DNA from: Umezawaea sp036375055
GTDB lineage: Bacteria; Actinomycetota; Actinomycetes; Mycobacteriales; Pseudonocardiaceae
Assembly: GCF_036375055.1 (NCBI RefSeq)
Contig: NZ_DASUSQ010000042.1
Coordinates: 18,306-82,305 of the forward strand
DNA: 64,000 bases
Direction: 5' to 3'
How positions within the stretch are numbered: position 1 is the first letter of the stretch; every line of letters starts with the position of its first letter. This document shows positions 1 to 8,804 of the stretch, piece by piece. Both the position numbers and the translations under genes were made by a program. The notes beneath the pieces are model-generated. The model saw only the letters and a list, made by a program, of their open reading frames with translations. It was not told the DNA's origin and searched no databases.

Positions 1-2
1 CG

Positions 3-2189
3 AGGCAGGACCGACCGGCCTCCGACATCCTGCCGTTCTCCGGCCCCGAGCACCTGACCTTCGCGGCCTACCGCGGGATCCGCGGCGTCACGGCGTCGAG
101 TTCGACCGGGTTCGCGGACTCCGTCCGGGCCTCCGACCCGTCGTCCATGCCGTTCGCGGCGATCGACGGGGATCCCTACAGCGCCTGGCAGTCCTCCACG
201 CTGGACGGTCCGGCCGGGCAGTGGCTGGAGGTCGGGCTGGACACGCCGAGGGTCGTCGACCAGGTGTCGCTGCGGGTGGTCGACGACATCCGCGTCGGCT
301 GGCCGGTCACCAGGATCAGGATCACCACCGACTCCGGTTCCCGCGAGCACGAGGTCGCCAGGGGTGCCGCGCCGCAGGCGTTCGCGGTGTCGCCGGGGCT
401 CACGAGCAGGGTCCGGGTCACGGTGCTGTCGGTGGCGGCCGAGCAGACGACCGGCTCCGTCGGCATCGCCGAGCTGTCGGTGCCGGGGGTGACCGCCCAG
501 CGGGCGCTGCGCGTGCCCGCCGACGTCGAACCCGGTCCGGAGCAGCGGACGACCTTCGCGTTCAGCCGCGGCGCCCAGCCGCGCTACTCCTGCACCGGCA
601 CCGACGGCGACCAGCGGTGCGACGTGGGGTTGGCCAGGAGCGGCGAGGAGCCCGACGGGGTCCACCGGCTGTTCCGCACCCGCGACGACGCGAACTACGT
701 CCTCGCCGGGACGGTCCTGCCGACCGTCGGCGGTGTGGTCCCCGTGACCCCGGCGGGGGTGACCGTCTCCAGCACGACCCAGCTGGCCGGTGATCCGGCC
801 GCCGCGCCGCTGGCCGCGGTCGACGTCAACCCCGCCACGACGTGGATCGCCGACTACACCGACGAGGAACCCACGCTGCGCCTGGCGTGGTCCGGCGCCC
901 GCGACGTGACCGGGCTGCGGCTGACCACGTCGGCGCTGTCCGGCGCGTCCCGCCCGACCGAGGTGCGGATCACCACCCCGGAGCTGAGCCGCACCGTGCC
1001 GGTGTTCTCCGACGGCTCGGTCGAGTTCGCCGCCACCACGGACCGGCTGGACATCACGGTCCAGAGGAGCGAGGGCGTGCCCGACCGCGTTCCGGGGCCG
1101 GTGGGCATCAGCGACGTGGAGATCGCGGGCGCGCCCGACCTGGTGCGGCCGATCCCCCTGGACACCCCGTTCACCGTGCCGTGCGGTTCGGGCCCGGCCG
1201 TCACCGTCGACGGAACCTCCTACGCCACCACGGTGTCCGGCACGCTGCGGGACGTGTTCCAGCACCGGCCGCTGCCGCTGGGCACGTGCCGGGACCTCGT
1301 CGAGGGCGTCGACCTCGACGGCCGGGAGCACGAGGTGAGCACCGCCCGGTCGGACTCCTTCGTGGTGCAGGACCTCACGCTGCGGCCCAGCGCGGCCGGA
1401 GCCGACCAGCCGGAGCCGGGACGGCGCGCGATCGACGTCGAGCGGTGGGACGTCGCCCACCGGCAGCTGCGGGTGGACGCCGGACCGGCCGCGGTCCTCA
1501 GCGTCCCGGAGAACGCGAACGACGGCTGGGTGGCGAAGGTCGACGGGAAGCCGCTGGACCGCACCAGGGTCGACGGGTGGCAGCAGGCATGGGTGCTGCC
1601 CGCCGGTGGCGCGACGACCGTGGTGCTGGACTTCGAGCCCGACACGACCTACCGGCAGCGGCTGCTGGTCGGTGCCGCGGCCGTCGCGATCCTGCTGCTG
1701 GTCGCGCTCGTGCCGGTGCGCGGGCGGGTCCGGATCACCACTGCGCCCGGCGGCGGCCGGTGGGTGCCCGCGGCGCTGGTCGTGCTGCTCGCGGCCGTCG
1801 GCGGCGTGCTGCCGGTCGTGCTGCTGATCGCGAGCCTGCTCGCCCGCGCCGTGGCCCAGCGGTACGGCGCGCGGTTCAACGTCACGGCCGGGATCGTCGT
1901 CGCCGGGATGGCGACCGCCACGGGGATCGCGGTCGTCGGGCGCTTGCAGGGCCACGGGCAGGACTGGGCGTACGGGACGGCCACGCAGGCGGCCATCCTC
2001 GTCGCGCTGGCCGCGGCGGTCTCACCCTGCCTCGACTGGTTCGACCCGCGACCGGAACTCGACCAGGGCCCCGAGGCACACCAGCAGGGCGGTGGCGGTG
2101 ACGGCCCCGGTGACGACCTGGACGGCCGACCCGTGCCACCAGAGGAGGACCAGCACGACCTCGAACCCGACCGCCAGCCACGTCAGTGA
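3..2189 (+). CDS. AftD-like alpha-(1->3)-arabinofuranosyltransferase, C-terminal part (partial)
   Basis: The reading frame is open from the first bases of the window, so the N-terminus (the GT-C membrane catalytic part) lies outside. What remains contains two F5/8 type C (discoidin)-like carbohydrate-binding modules, visible as DGDPYSAWQSS with QWLEVGLD and again as DVNPATTWIADY with LRLAWSG. These are followed by a beta-rich region and at least three C-terminal membrane segments. The layout matches the large DUF3367/AftD proteins that add branching arabinofuranose to arabinogalactan at the outer face of the membrane. A DUF2613 gene lies 2.8 kb away, as beside mycobacterial aftD. The last 168 bases overlap the end of the convergent flippase gene, giving a polar tail of about 50 residues. 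Family good, exact linkage specificity uncertain. Confidence 0.75.
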   Translation, partial: RQDRPASDILPFSGPEHLTFAAYRGIRGVTASSSTGFADSVRASDPSSMPFAAIDGDPYSAWQSSTLDGPAGQWLEVGLDTPRVVDQVSLRVVDDIRVGWPVTRIRITTDSGSREHEVARGAAPQAFAVSPGLTSRVRVTVLSVAAEQTTGSVGIAELSVPGVTAQRALRVPADVEPGPEQRTTFAFSRGAQPRYSCTGTDGDQRCDVGLARSGEEPDGVHRLFRTRDDANYVLAGTVLPTVGGVVPVTPAGVTVSSTTQLAGDPAAAPLAAVDVNPATTWIADYTDEEPTLRLAWSGARDVTGLRLTTSALSGASRPTEVRITTPELSRTVPVFSDGSVEFAATTDRLDITVQRSEGVPDRVPGPVGISDVEIAGAPDLVRPIPLDTPFTVPCGSGPAVTVDGTSYATTVSGTLRDVFQHRPLPLGTCRDLVEGVDLDGREHEVSTARSDSFVVQDLTLRPSAAGADQPEPGRRAIDVERWDVAHRQLRVDAGPAAVLSVPENANDGWVAKVDGKPLDRTRVDGWQQAWVLPAGGATTVVLDFEPDTTYRQRLLVGAAAVAILLLVALVPVRGRVRITTAPGGGRWVPAALVVLLAAVGGVLPVVLLIASLLARAVAQRYGARFNVTAGIVVAGMATATGIAVVGRLQGHGQDWAYGTATQAAILVALAAAVSPCLDWFDPRPELDQGPEAHQQGGGGDGPGDDLDGRPVPPEEDQHDLEPDRQPRQ

Positions 2190-3227
2190 CGTGGTCCGTC
2201 GGTCGGCGTCCGCGATCCTGGAGTACAGCAGGATCTGCACGAGCGCCAGCAGTGAACCGACCAGCGCGAACGGCCACACCGGGAGGCTGCTCGCCGCGTA
2301 GGCCGAACCGCCGACGAGCGACACGACCGTGCGGCCGAACAGCGCGCACCCCAGCACGACCACCGCGTCCGCGGCGGCGCAGACCGCCAGCGCGATCGGC
2401 ACGATCCGGCGGCGGGCCGTGGCGTCGGCCAGCCTGGGCAGGACGACGACGGCGATGGAGTACGGGAGCCAGTAGGCGATCTTCGTGATCACCGAGCCCA
2501 CCGCGTACTCCCCCGCCGCGCCCGCGGGGAGGGTGTGCCGGGCCAGCACCAGGTCCAGGTTCACCAGCAGCACCAGCGCCAGCAGCGCCTGCACGGCGTG
2601 CAGCACGTCGCGCACGTGCCCGGCGCCGCGCGGTCCCGGCACCGGTCGGCCGCAGATCAGCCAGCCCGCGCAGGCGACGAGGACGGACCCGGCGAGGGTG
2701 CCTGCGAACGCGCCGGCGGGCGTGCGGAGCAGGAGCAGGCCCGCCAGCGTGCCGCCGACCCGTCCGACGGCCTCGGTCGCGATCAGCCGGGCCATCGACC
2801 GGAACCGCTGGGTGCCCTGGAGGATCCCGTGGCACAGGCCGACGAGCGTGATCGGCGCGAGGGCGCAGGCGAGCAGCAGCACCGCCCACGGCCCCGGCAG
2901 GTGCAGCAGCACCACCAGCACGGGTGCGGCGGCCAGCGCGGTGGCGAAGACGGCGCCGCCGGTCATCAGGCCCAGCGTGACCAGGGGCCCGCGGTCCTGC
3001 TCGGGTGCCCGCGCCACCCGCAGGGCCACCACGGTCTGCAAGCCCATCGCGGGCACCGCGCCGATCGCGAGGACCGCCAGCAGCGAGCCCAGTTCGCCGA
3101 AGACCGACGGGGCGAGCAGCCGCGCGGCGATCAGCGTGAGCAGGTAGCTGGCGACGTTGCTGCCCCCGAAGGCGACCGCGACGACGACCGCGTCGAGGCG
3201 TGTCCTGGCCGGAAGGGTGTCCGCCAT
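2022..3227 (-). CDS. Flippase-like polysaccharide biosynthesis membrane protein
   Basis: A 401-residue polytopic membrane protein with about 12 hydrophobic segments. It begins after a short polar stretch with the pattern FGGSNVASYLLTLIAARLLA and GELGSLLAVLAIG, typical of MVF/MATE-superfamily oligosaccharide flippases (Wzx/MurJ-like). Its expected role is moving a lipid-linked glycan across the inner membrane, which fits the envelope-glycan neighbours. The ATG start lies about 100 bases from the divergent gene at 3329, so the two may share a promoter region. The 3' end overlaps the convergent AftD-like gene by 168 bases. The substrate is not deducible. Confidence 0.75.
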   Translation of the reverse strand: MADTLPARTRLDAVVVAVAFGGSNVASYLLTLIAARLLAPSVFGELGSLLAVLAIGAVPAMGLQTVVALRVARAPEQDRGPLVTLGLMTGGAVFATALAAAPVLVVLLHLPGPWAVLLLACALAPITLVGLCHGILQGTQRFRSMARLIATEAVGRVGGTLAGLLLLRTPAGAFAGTLAGSVLVACAGWLICGRPVPGPRGAGHVRDVLHAVQALLALVLLVNLDLVLARHTLPAGAAGEYAVGSVITKIAYWLPYSIAVVVLPRLADATARRRIVPIALAVCAAADAVVVLGCALFGRTVVSLVGGSAYAASSLPVWPFALVGSLLALVQILLYSRIADADRRTTSLTWLAVGFEVVLVLLWWHGSAVQVVTGAVTATALLVCLGALVEFRSRVEPVEAG

Positions 3228-3328
3228 CGGCTTCGTCCCCTAAGTTCGGGTTACCGCGGGGTAGTCCTCGGGGAACCCTAAACCCGCGGCCCCGGTTCCG
3301 GTGCCGCCGAGGAGAAGCGACGGGTGCG

Positions 3329-5002
3329 ATGCGGCTGGTCCTGCCCGCGGTGTCCGCCGCGCTCGCCCTGCTCGTGCTCACCCCGCTGCTCGGCCGCGGC
3401 TTCGTCCTGAACTACGACATGGTGTTCGCCCCGGACCAGGCGCTCCTGCCCGACGGCCTCGGTCTCGGCTCGGCGCTGCCCCGGTCGGTCCCGGCGGACG
3501 CGGTGGTGTCGTTCGCGACCGCGCTGCTGCCCGGTGACGTCGTCCAGAAGCTCGTGCTCCTGGCGGCCCTGTTCGCGGGTCCGCTCGGCGCGGGCAGGCT
3601 CGTGCCCGCGGAGTCGGTCGCGATCCGGGTCGTCGCCGCGGTCTGGTACGGCTGGAGCGCCTACCAGGCGGAACGGCTCTTCATGGGCCACTGGCCGTAC
3701 CTGGTGGCCTACGCCTGCCTGCCGTGGATCGCGGCGGCCGGGCTCGCGGTCCGCCGGGGCGAACCCAAGGCCCTGGCGAGGCTGGTCCTGGTCTGCGCTC
3801 CCGCCGTCCTGACGCCGACCGGCGGGATCATCGCCGCGGTGCTCGCGGTCGTGTGCTCGGGCCGCCGCCGTCTCGCGGTCACCGCGCCGGTCGCGGTGGT
3901 GCTGAACCTGCCGTGGCTGCTGCCCTCCGTGCTGCGGCCCGGCGGCTCGCTGTCGAGCCCGGACGGCGCCGCGGCGTTCGCCGCCAGGGCCGAGAGCTGG
4001 GGCACGCCGGTCACGAGCGTGCTCGGCCTCGGCGGGATCTGGAACTCCGAGGTCGTGCCGGGCAGCCGGGCGATGCCGCTGGCCCCGGTGCTCACGCTGC
4101 TGTCGGTCGCGGTGGCCCTGGTGGGGCTGCGCTCGCTCGCGCCGCGCTGGGGCGTGGCGCCCGCGCGGTCGTTCGTCCTGCTCGGCGCGGTCGGTGTCGC
4201 GGTCGCGGTGTTCGGCACGGTGCCGGGCGGTGGTGACGCGCTGGCGTGGGCGGTGTCGCACGTACCCGGCGCGGGTCTGCTGCGGGACTCGCAGAAGTGG
4301 GTCGCGTGGTGGGCGCTCCCGCTCGCGCTCGGGGTCGCCCTCGGCGTCGAGGCGGCGGGCAGGCACCTGGCCGACCGGACCGCGCTCGTGTGGCTGGCCG
4401 CGCTGCTCCCGCTCGTCACGATGCCCGACCTCGCCTGGGCGGGGGCGGGGCGCCTGGACACCGTCGACTACCCGGCCGACTGGAGCGCCGTGCGGACCGC
4501 GCTGGCGGCGGACCGCGGCGCGGGCGACGTGCTGTCCCTGCCGATGTCGGCGTTCCGGCGGTTCGCCTGGAACGACGACCGGACCCAGCTCGACCCGGCG
4601 CCCCGGTTCCTGCCCAGGACGGTCGTCACCGACGACGTCGTGCACGTCGGCGGCAGGCCGGTGTCCGGAGAGGACGGTCGGGCCGCCGCGGTGCGCGAGG
4701 CGCTGGCCCGCGACGCCGACCTCGGTGCGCTGGGGATCGGCTGGGTGCTGGTGGAGCACGGGACTCCGGGCACGGTCGACCCCCGCGTGCTCGACGGTCT
4801 GCGGGAGGTGTGGTCCGGGCCGTGGCTGACCCTCTACCGGGTGCCGGGACCGGTCGCGCCGCCACCGGCCGGAGCACCGGTTTCGCCTGTGCTGGCAGGC
4901 GATCTGGCCGCACTGGCACTCGTCGCGTCCGGCCTATTGTGGCTGCTGTTACCAGCCGGTAGATTCAGACGGCCGGGGGTCTCACGGACAGTCGAGGAGT
5001 AA
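3329..5002 (+). CDS. Polytopic membrane protein of the envelope glycan locus
   Basis: A 557-residue protein with many hydrophobic helices in the first two thirds and a soluble C-terminal part before a final membrane helix. The ATG at 3329 was chosen over upstream starts because GAGGAGAAG stands about 10 bases before it. Features include NYDMVFAPDQ after the first helix and LLRDSQKWVAWW late in the membrane region, which recalls GT-C type glycosyltransferases or their paralogues. I do not recognise a named family. A rare TTA leucine codon occurs in the final membrane segment. It sits directly before the DUF2613 gene (2-base gap) and is probably co-transcribed with it and the methyltransferase. 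A role in arabinogalactan or lipoglycan assembly is inferred from neighbours only. Confidence 0.65.
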   Translation: MRLVLPAVSAALALLVLTPLLGRGFVLNYDMVFAPDQALLPDGLGLGSALPRSVPADAVVSFATALLPGDVVQKLVLLAALFAGPLGAGRLVPAESVAIRVVAAVWYGWSAYQAERLFMGHWPYLVAYACLPWIAAAGLAVRRGEPKALARLVLVCAPAVLTPTGGIIAAVLAVVCSGRRRLAVTAPVAVVLNLPWLLPSVLRPGGSLSSPDGAAAFAARAESWGTPVTSVLGLGGIWNSEVVPGSRAMPLAPVLTLLSVAVALVGLRSLAPRWGVAPARSFVLLGAVGVAVAVFGTVPGGGDALAWAVSHVPGAGLLRDSQKWVAWWALPLALGVALGVEAAGRHLADRTALVWLAALLPLVTMPDLAWAGAGRLDTVDYPADWSAVRTALAADRGAGDVLSLPMSAFRRFAWNDDRTQLDPAPRFLPRTVVTDDVVHVGGRPVSGEDGRAAAVREALARDADLGALGIGWVLVEHGTPGTVDPRVLDGLREVWSGPWLTLYRVPGPVAPPPAGAPVSPVLAGDLAALALVASGLLWLLLPAGRFRRPGVSRTVEE

Positions 5003-5004
5003 GC

Positions 5005-5172
5005 GTGCGCACAGTGATCGGTGCCGTCGTCGCCATCGTCGCCGGACTCGCGTTCGCCGGGGCCGGCACGTTCGTCCTCGTCAACTCACTGGCTCCGGAC
5101 AGGGCGGTCGAGTTCCGGAACGCGCCGGAGGCCAACAACGCGAACGGTGTCGTCAACTACGGCACGCCGTAA
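5005..5172 (+). CDS. DUF2613-family small membrane/secreted protein
   Basis: A 55-residue protein starting at GTG 5005, two bases after the preceding stop codon, with GAGGAG just upstream. It has a single N-terminal hydrophobic segment (AVVAIVAGLAFAGAGTFVLV) followed by a short polar tail rich in Asn and Ala that ends NYGTP. Size and layout match the DUF2613 family, represented in mycobacteria by the tiny gene next to aftD (Rv0236A). Its function is unknown. Its position between envelope genes supports a role in the same process. It is too short for most ORF callers. Confidence 0.75.
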   Translation: MRTVIGAVVAIVAGLAFAGAGTFVLVNSLAPDRAVEFRNAPEANNANGVVNYGTP

Positions 5173-5173
5173 G

Positions 5174-5902
5174 GTGCCGAGCCGAGCGACGCTGGACCGG
5201 TCAGTCCGCCTGTTCAAGGCCTTCCGCGACGAGCAGACCGACCGGGACGCCTTCTACCGGCTGCTGGCCGCCGATTCCGCCGGGCAGCTCGCCGGGTTCA
5301 CGCCCCTCTCGGGCCGCAGCCTGCTCGACGTCGGCGGTGGCCCCGGCTACTTCGCCGACGCGTTCCGCGCGGCGGGCGCCCACTACGTCGGCCTCGACCC
5401 GGACGTCGGCGAGCTGTCGGCCCGCGGCGCGCACTCCGAGGGCATGATCCGGGCCAGCGGCACACGACTGCCCGTTCGAACGTCCTCTGTGGACATCTGC
5501 TACTCGTCGAACGTGCTGGAGCACGTGGACGAACCCCGCGCGATGCTCGACGAGATGGTGCGCGTGACGAAGCCCGGCGGGACGGTGTTCCTGTCGTTCA
5601 CGCCGTGGTACTCCCCGTGGGGCGGCCACGAAACCTCGCCGTGGCACTACCTCGGCGGCCACCGCGCCCGCCGCAGGTTCCTGGCCCGCAACGGCCGCGA
5701 GCCCAAGAACCGGTACGGCGAGAGCCTCTTCGCGGTGTCCGTCGGCTCGGCGCTGCGCTGGGCGCGCACCCACCCGGACGCGCGCCTGGAACGCGCACTC
5801 CCCCGGTACCACCCGTGGTGGGCGACCTGGGTCGTGCGCGTTCCCGTGGTCCGCGAGGTCGTGTCCTGGAACCTCGTCCTGGTGCTGCGGAAGAACGCCT
5901 AG
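5174..5902 (+). CDS. Class I SAM-dependent methyltransferase
   Basis: The start is taken as GTG 5174, one base after the DUF2613 stop, giving 242 residues; longer versions would read through the small gene. The Rossmann SAM-binding motif is LLDVGGGPGYFADAF, the acidic motif II is GLDPD, and the post-II region is NVLEHVDEP followed by MVRVTKPGGTVFLSF, typical of the Methyltransf_11/UbiE group. Substrate specificity cannot be read. Co-transcription with the envelope genes suggests a glycan or lipid acceptor. The stop overlaps the convergent DUF3068 gene by four bases. Confidence 0.8.
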   Translation: MPSRATLDRSVRLFKAFRDEQTDRDAFYRLLAADSAGQLAGFTPLSGRSLLDVGGGPGYFADAFRAAGAHYVGLDPDVGELSARGAHSEGMIRASGTRLPVRTSSVDICYSSNVLEHVDEPRAMLDEMVRVTKPGGTVFLSFTPWYSPWGGHETSPWHYLGGHRARRRFLARNGREPKNRYGESLFAVSVGSALRWARTHPDARLERALPRYHPWWATWVVRVPVVREVVSWNLVLVLRKNA

Positions 5903-6897
5903 TGCCGTGACCGGCGGCCGACGAGCGTCAGCGCGGCGGCGGCGGCCAGCAGGACGCCTCCCGCGATCCACAGGACCACCGGAAGACCGGTCAGCAGCCA
6001 CAACCGCGACTTGTTCGCCTCGGCCGCCCGCACGTTGGCGTCGACCGTCTTCTGGTTCAGCTCCAGCGTTCCGTCGAACACGGTGGTGCCGCGACCCGCG
6101 CCCTGGTCCGGACCGCGCAGCTCCTGCTTCACCGACTGGCGCACCTTGATCAGCGCGCCGGTGTCCGGCTCGATCCACATCGTCTTGTCCACCTGGTAGT
6201 GCAGCCGGACCGCGACCGTCGCGTCGGGCTTGCCGACCAGCGAGCCCGGCACCTGCCTGCCGTCGATGTCGGTGGGCGGTACCGACACCGTGAACCGGTA
6301 CACCGGCAGGCCCTGCACCTGGTCCTCGCCGTCGAACGTGGCGTCGACCTGCTTGCCGACCCCCGTGTCGTACCAGGGGTAGGTCCGCTTCTCGGTCTGG
6401 AACGGGAACTTGAAGTTCAGACCGGGGAACTGCGGCTGGCCGCGGGTGCCTGGCACCTTCGTGTCCTTGCCCGCCTCCTTGGTCTTCTGGACGTACTGCG
6501 TGGTGCAGGGCGCGACGGCCTCCGCGGAGTACCGGTCCAGGCAGAGTTCGCGCACGCTCGCGCTGAGCGTGAGCCCGTCCCGGTCCTCGGTGATGCGGGT
6601 GGCCTCCACCCACGAGGTCACCCGGCTGTCCGCCTTGACCTCCGGTGCCCGCATGTCTCCGGAGACGAACGTGCTCGACGTGAGGCTGAGGTTCCGGCGG
6701 ATCTCCGGCTGCGTCGGGGCCCCGTTCTTCTCCACGTAGACGAGCGCGGTGATGCCGCTGCCCTGGGCCACCGCGGACGTCTTGGGGTCGTGCGGGATCT
6801 TGGCGAGCGCCGGATAGGCGTAGAACCGCAGCAACAGCCCGGTCGCGATCGCGAACACGCCGAGTCCGAGCAAGACTAAGGTCACAACGCGTCGCAA
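5899..6897 (-). CDS. DUF3068 domain-containing membrane-anchored protein
   Basis: A 332-residue protein with an N-terminal hydrophobic helix (LVLLGLGVFAIATGLLL), a long extracytoplasmic beta-rich domain and a second helix near the C-terminus (WLLTGLPVVLWIAGGVLLAAAAALTL). This is the DUF3068 (PorA-like) layout common in Actinobacteria. Motifs such as GLPVYRF and the Trp-Tyr pair in RTYPWYD are family features. The start is apparently TTG at 6897, four bases after AGGAGG, and codon 7 is a rare TTA. It overlaps the upstream GT4 gene by 16 bases, so translation is coupled. The molecular function is unknown. Confidence 0.75.
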   Translation of the reverse strand: MRRVVTLVLLGLGVFAIATGLLLRFYAYPALAKIPHDPKTSAVAQGSGITALVYVEKNGAPTQPEIRRNLSLTSSTFVSGDMRAPEVKADSRVTSWVEATRITEDRDGLTLSASVRELCLDRYSAEAVAPCTTQYVQKTKEAGKDTKVPGTRGQPQFPGLNFKFPFQTEKRTYPWYDTGVGKQVDATFDGEDQVQGLPVYRFTVSVPPTDIDGRQVPGSLVGKPDATVAVRLHYQVDKTMWIEPDTGALIKVRQSVKQELRGPDQGAGRGTTVFDGTLELNQKTVDANVRAAEANKSRLWLLTGLPVVLWIAGGVLLAAAAALTLVGRRSRH

Positions 6898-8048
6898 AGG
6901 TCCTCCTCAGGAGCGGGGCCACCGACGCGGCCCGCGGTTGTACTGTCGAGCAGCCCGGACACCGCGGAGACGAACATCCGCCCGCTGGTGGTCCAGTCGA
7001 AACGGGCGGCCCACGCCCGGCACGCGTCGGCCACGGCCTCGGCGTCGTCGGGCCGCGCCAGCAGCGAGAGCGCGTCGTGGACGGCACCGCCGACGTCCCC
7101 GCCCTCCGGCACCAGCCAGCCGGTCTCGTCGTGCCGCACCGAGTCCCGCAGGCCGTCGACCTCGCGGCACACGGTCGGGACGCCGTGCGCGGCGGCCTCG
7201 ACCACCGCCAGTCCCCAGCCCTCGCCGTCCGACAGGGTGACGTTCAGCCAGGACTCCCGCAGCAGGGCGCTCTTCGTCGAGTCGTCGACGTAGCCGTGCA
7301 CCACGACGGCGTCCCCGAACGGCTCGGCGGCCCGGCGCAGCGCGGCCTCCTCCGGCCCCCGGCCGATCACGTGCAGGCGCAGTCCGGGCCAGCGTCCGCG
7401 CAGCGCGCCGACGATCCCGATCAGCCGGTCGACCCGCTTGTGCGCGACGAGCCTGCCCAGGCACACCAGCGACGGCTGTTCGGAGCGCGTGCCGTCCACG
7501 GGCGGCGGCCGGTCGAGGCCGTTGGGCACCACGAAGATCCGGCCGCGCCAGGCGAGGCGCTCGCGCATCGCCCGCACGGTCGACCGCGACACCGCGACCG
7601 TGACCGCGCGGCGGTAGACCCGGCGCGCGGCCGGACCCTCCAGCCAGCACCCGATCCTGGCCAGCCACGGCGGGAAGTGCACGGCGAACTGGGCGTCGTG
7701 CACGTGGTGCACCACCAGCACGACCTTCGTCCACCTGGCGACCACCAGGGGGCTGAAGAAGGGGATCCCGTTCTGGCAGTCGATCACCAGGTCGACGCTG
7801 CTCCGGTTGCGCAGCAACCAGAGCAGCGCCCAGAAGTAGACCGTCCACCGGCCGCCGCGGCGCACGGTCGCACCGTCGCCCCGGTCCTGCCCCTCACCCC
7901 TGGCGGTGAGGAAGGTGACCTGCGCGCCCGCCGCGGTCATCGCGTCCGCCATCCGGGCGGCGTACTCCTCGGCGCCACCGGCGAGCGGGTGCCCCCGGTC
8001 GCGCCAGTTCACCACTACCACCCGCGCACCGTTGAGCGGTGGTCGCAC
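6882..8048 (-). CDS. GT4-family glycosyltransferase
   Basis: A 388-residue cytoplasmic GT-B glycosyltransferase starting at GTG 8048, immediately after the stop of the GT2 gene. The N-terminal domain shows GGAEEYAARMADAM, the glycine-rich acceptor loop of GT4 enzymes. The C-terminal half has LVCLGRLVAHKRVDRLI and the nucleotide-sugar EX7E region in SDGEGWGLAVVEAAAHGVP. It probably transfers a hexose from a nucleotide sugar to a lipid or glycan acceptor. It sits between GT2 and DUF3068 in one operon, an arrangement pointing to envelope glycolipid assembly. The donor and acceptor are not identifiable. Confidence 0.85.
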   Translation of the reverse strand: MRPPLNGARVVVVNWRDRGHPLAGGAEEYAARMADAMTAAGAQVTFLTARGEGQDRGDGATVRRGGRWTVYFWALLWLLRNRSSVDLVIDCQNGIPFFSPLVVARWTKVVLVVHHVHDAQFAVHFPPWLARIGCWLEGPAARRVYRRAVTVAVSRSTVRAMRERLAWRGRIFVVPNGLDRPPPVDGTRSEQPSLVCLGRLVAHKRVDRLIGIVGALRGRWPGLRLHVIGRGPEEAALRRAAEPFGDAVVVHGYVDDSTKSALLRESWLNVTLSDGEGWGLAVVEAAAHGVPTVCREVDGLRDSVRHDETGWLVPEGGDVGGAVHDALSLLARPDDAEAVADACRAWAARFDWTTSGRMFVSAVSGLLDSTTAGRVGGPAPEEDLCDAL

Positions 8049-8804
8049 TCAGGCCACCTCCGCCACGGGTGTCATGACCGGCACGGCGGCGCGGGGCTTC
8101 TCCGCGCCGAGGATCGCCCGGATCCTGGCGAGCGCGGCGAAGCTGCGGTAGCCGTCCCGCATCGGGCGGAACGTGGAGCCCGGCACGTCGGTCCAGCTCA
8201 CCGGCAGCTCGACGATCATCGCGCCGATCCGCTGCGCCCTGGCGAGCAGTTCGACGTCGAAGGCCCACCCCGGCGTGCGCAGCGGCTGGAAGATCGCGTC
8301 GGCGGTGCACCGGTCGAAGAACTTGTAGCCGCACTGGGTATCGCCGACGCCCGGCACGATCGAGCCCGCCGCGTGGCGGAAGGCCCACGCGCCCGCCTGG
8401 CGGATCTGGGTGTGCCTCGCCCGCACGATCGAGTTCGGGTGCGCCCGCGACCCGACGACCACGTTCACGCCGGTGCGCAGGAACCGCAGCGTCGGCACCA
8501 GCGCCGCCATGTCGGTCGCCAGGTCCGCGTCGCAGAAGCCGACGTAGCGGCTGTCGGTCCGCAGCACCCCGGTCCGGACCGCGGCGCCCTTCCCCGGCTG
8601 GTCGCACCGGATCAGCCGCACCGGGACCGGTCCGGACCGGTGCCCGCGGGCGACCTCGCCGCTGCGGTCGGTGCTGGTGTTGTCGACCACGACGACCTCG
8701 CACGGCTCGCGGGTGGCGGCGAGCGCCGTCGTGAGCGCGGCCAGCGTGGTCGACAGGCGCGACTCCTCGTTGCGCACGGGCACGACGACGGAAAGCAGGG
8801 TCAT
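8049..8804 (-). CDS. GT2-family glycosyltransferase (dolichyl-phosphate sugar synthase-like)
   Basis: A 251-residue GT-A enzyme. The start at ATG 8804 is preferred because it begins with the family pattern MTLLSVVVPVRNEE; the longer open frame reaching 8960 is not supported. The donor-site motifs VVVDNTSTD and GKGAAVRTG, with the metal-binding FCDADLATD, match Ppm1/DPM1-type enzymes that load polyprenyl phosphate with mannose or glucose. The following QCGYKFF segment is typical of this subfamily. No membrane domain is present. It is the first gene of the GT2-GT4-DUF3068 operon and would supply the lipid-linked sugar. Confidence 0.85.
   Translation of the reverse strand: MTLLSVVVPVRNEESRLSTTLAALTTALAATREPCEVVVVDNTSTDRSGEVARGHRSGPVPVRLIRCDQPGKGAAVRTGVLRTDSRYVGFCDADLATDMAALVPTLRFLRTGVNVVVGSRAHPNSIVRARHTQIRQAGAWAFRHAAGSIVPGVGDTQCGYKFFDRCTADAIFQPLRTPGWAFDVELLARAQRIGAMIVELPVSWTDVPGSTFRPMRDGYRSFAALARIRAILGAEKPRAAVPVMTPVAEVA

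Noticed and set aside
5201..7087. Minus-strand open frame spanning the methyltransferase and DUF3068 genes
   Set aside because: Low complexity without family features and in conflict with well-supported genes in other frames.
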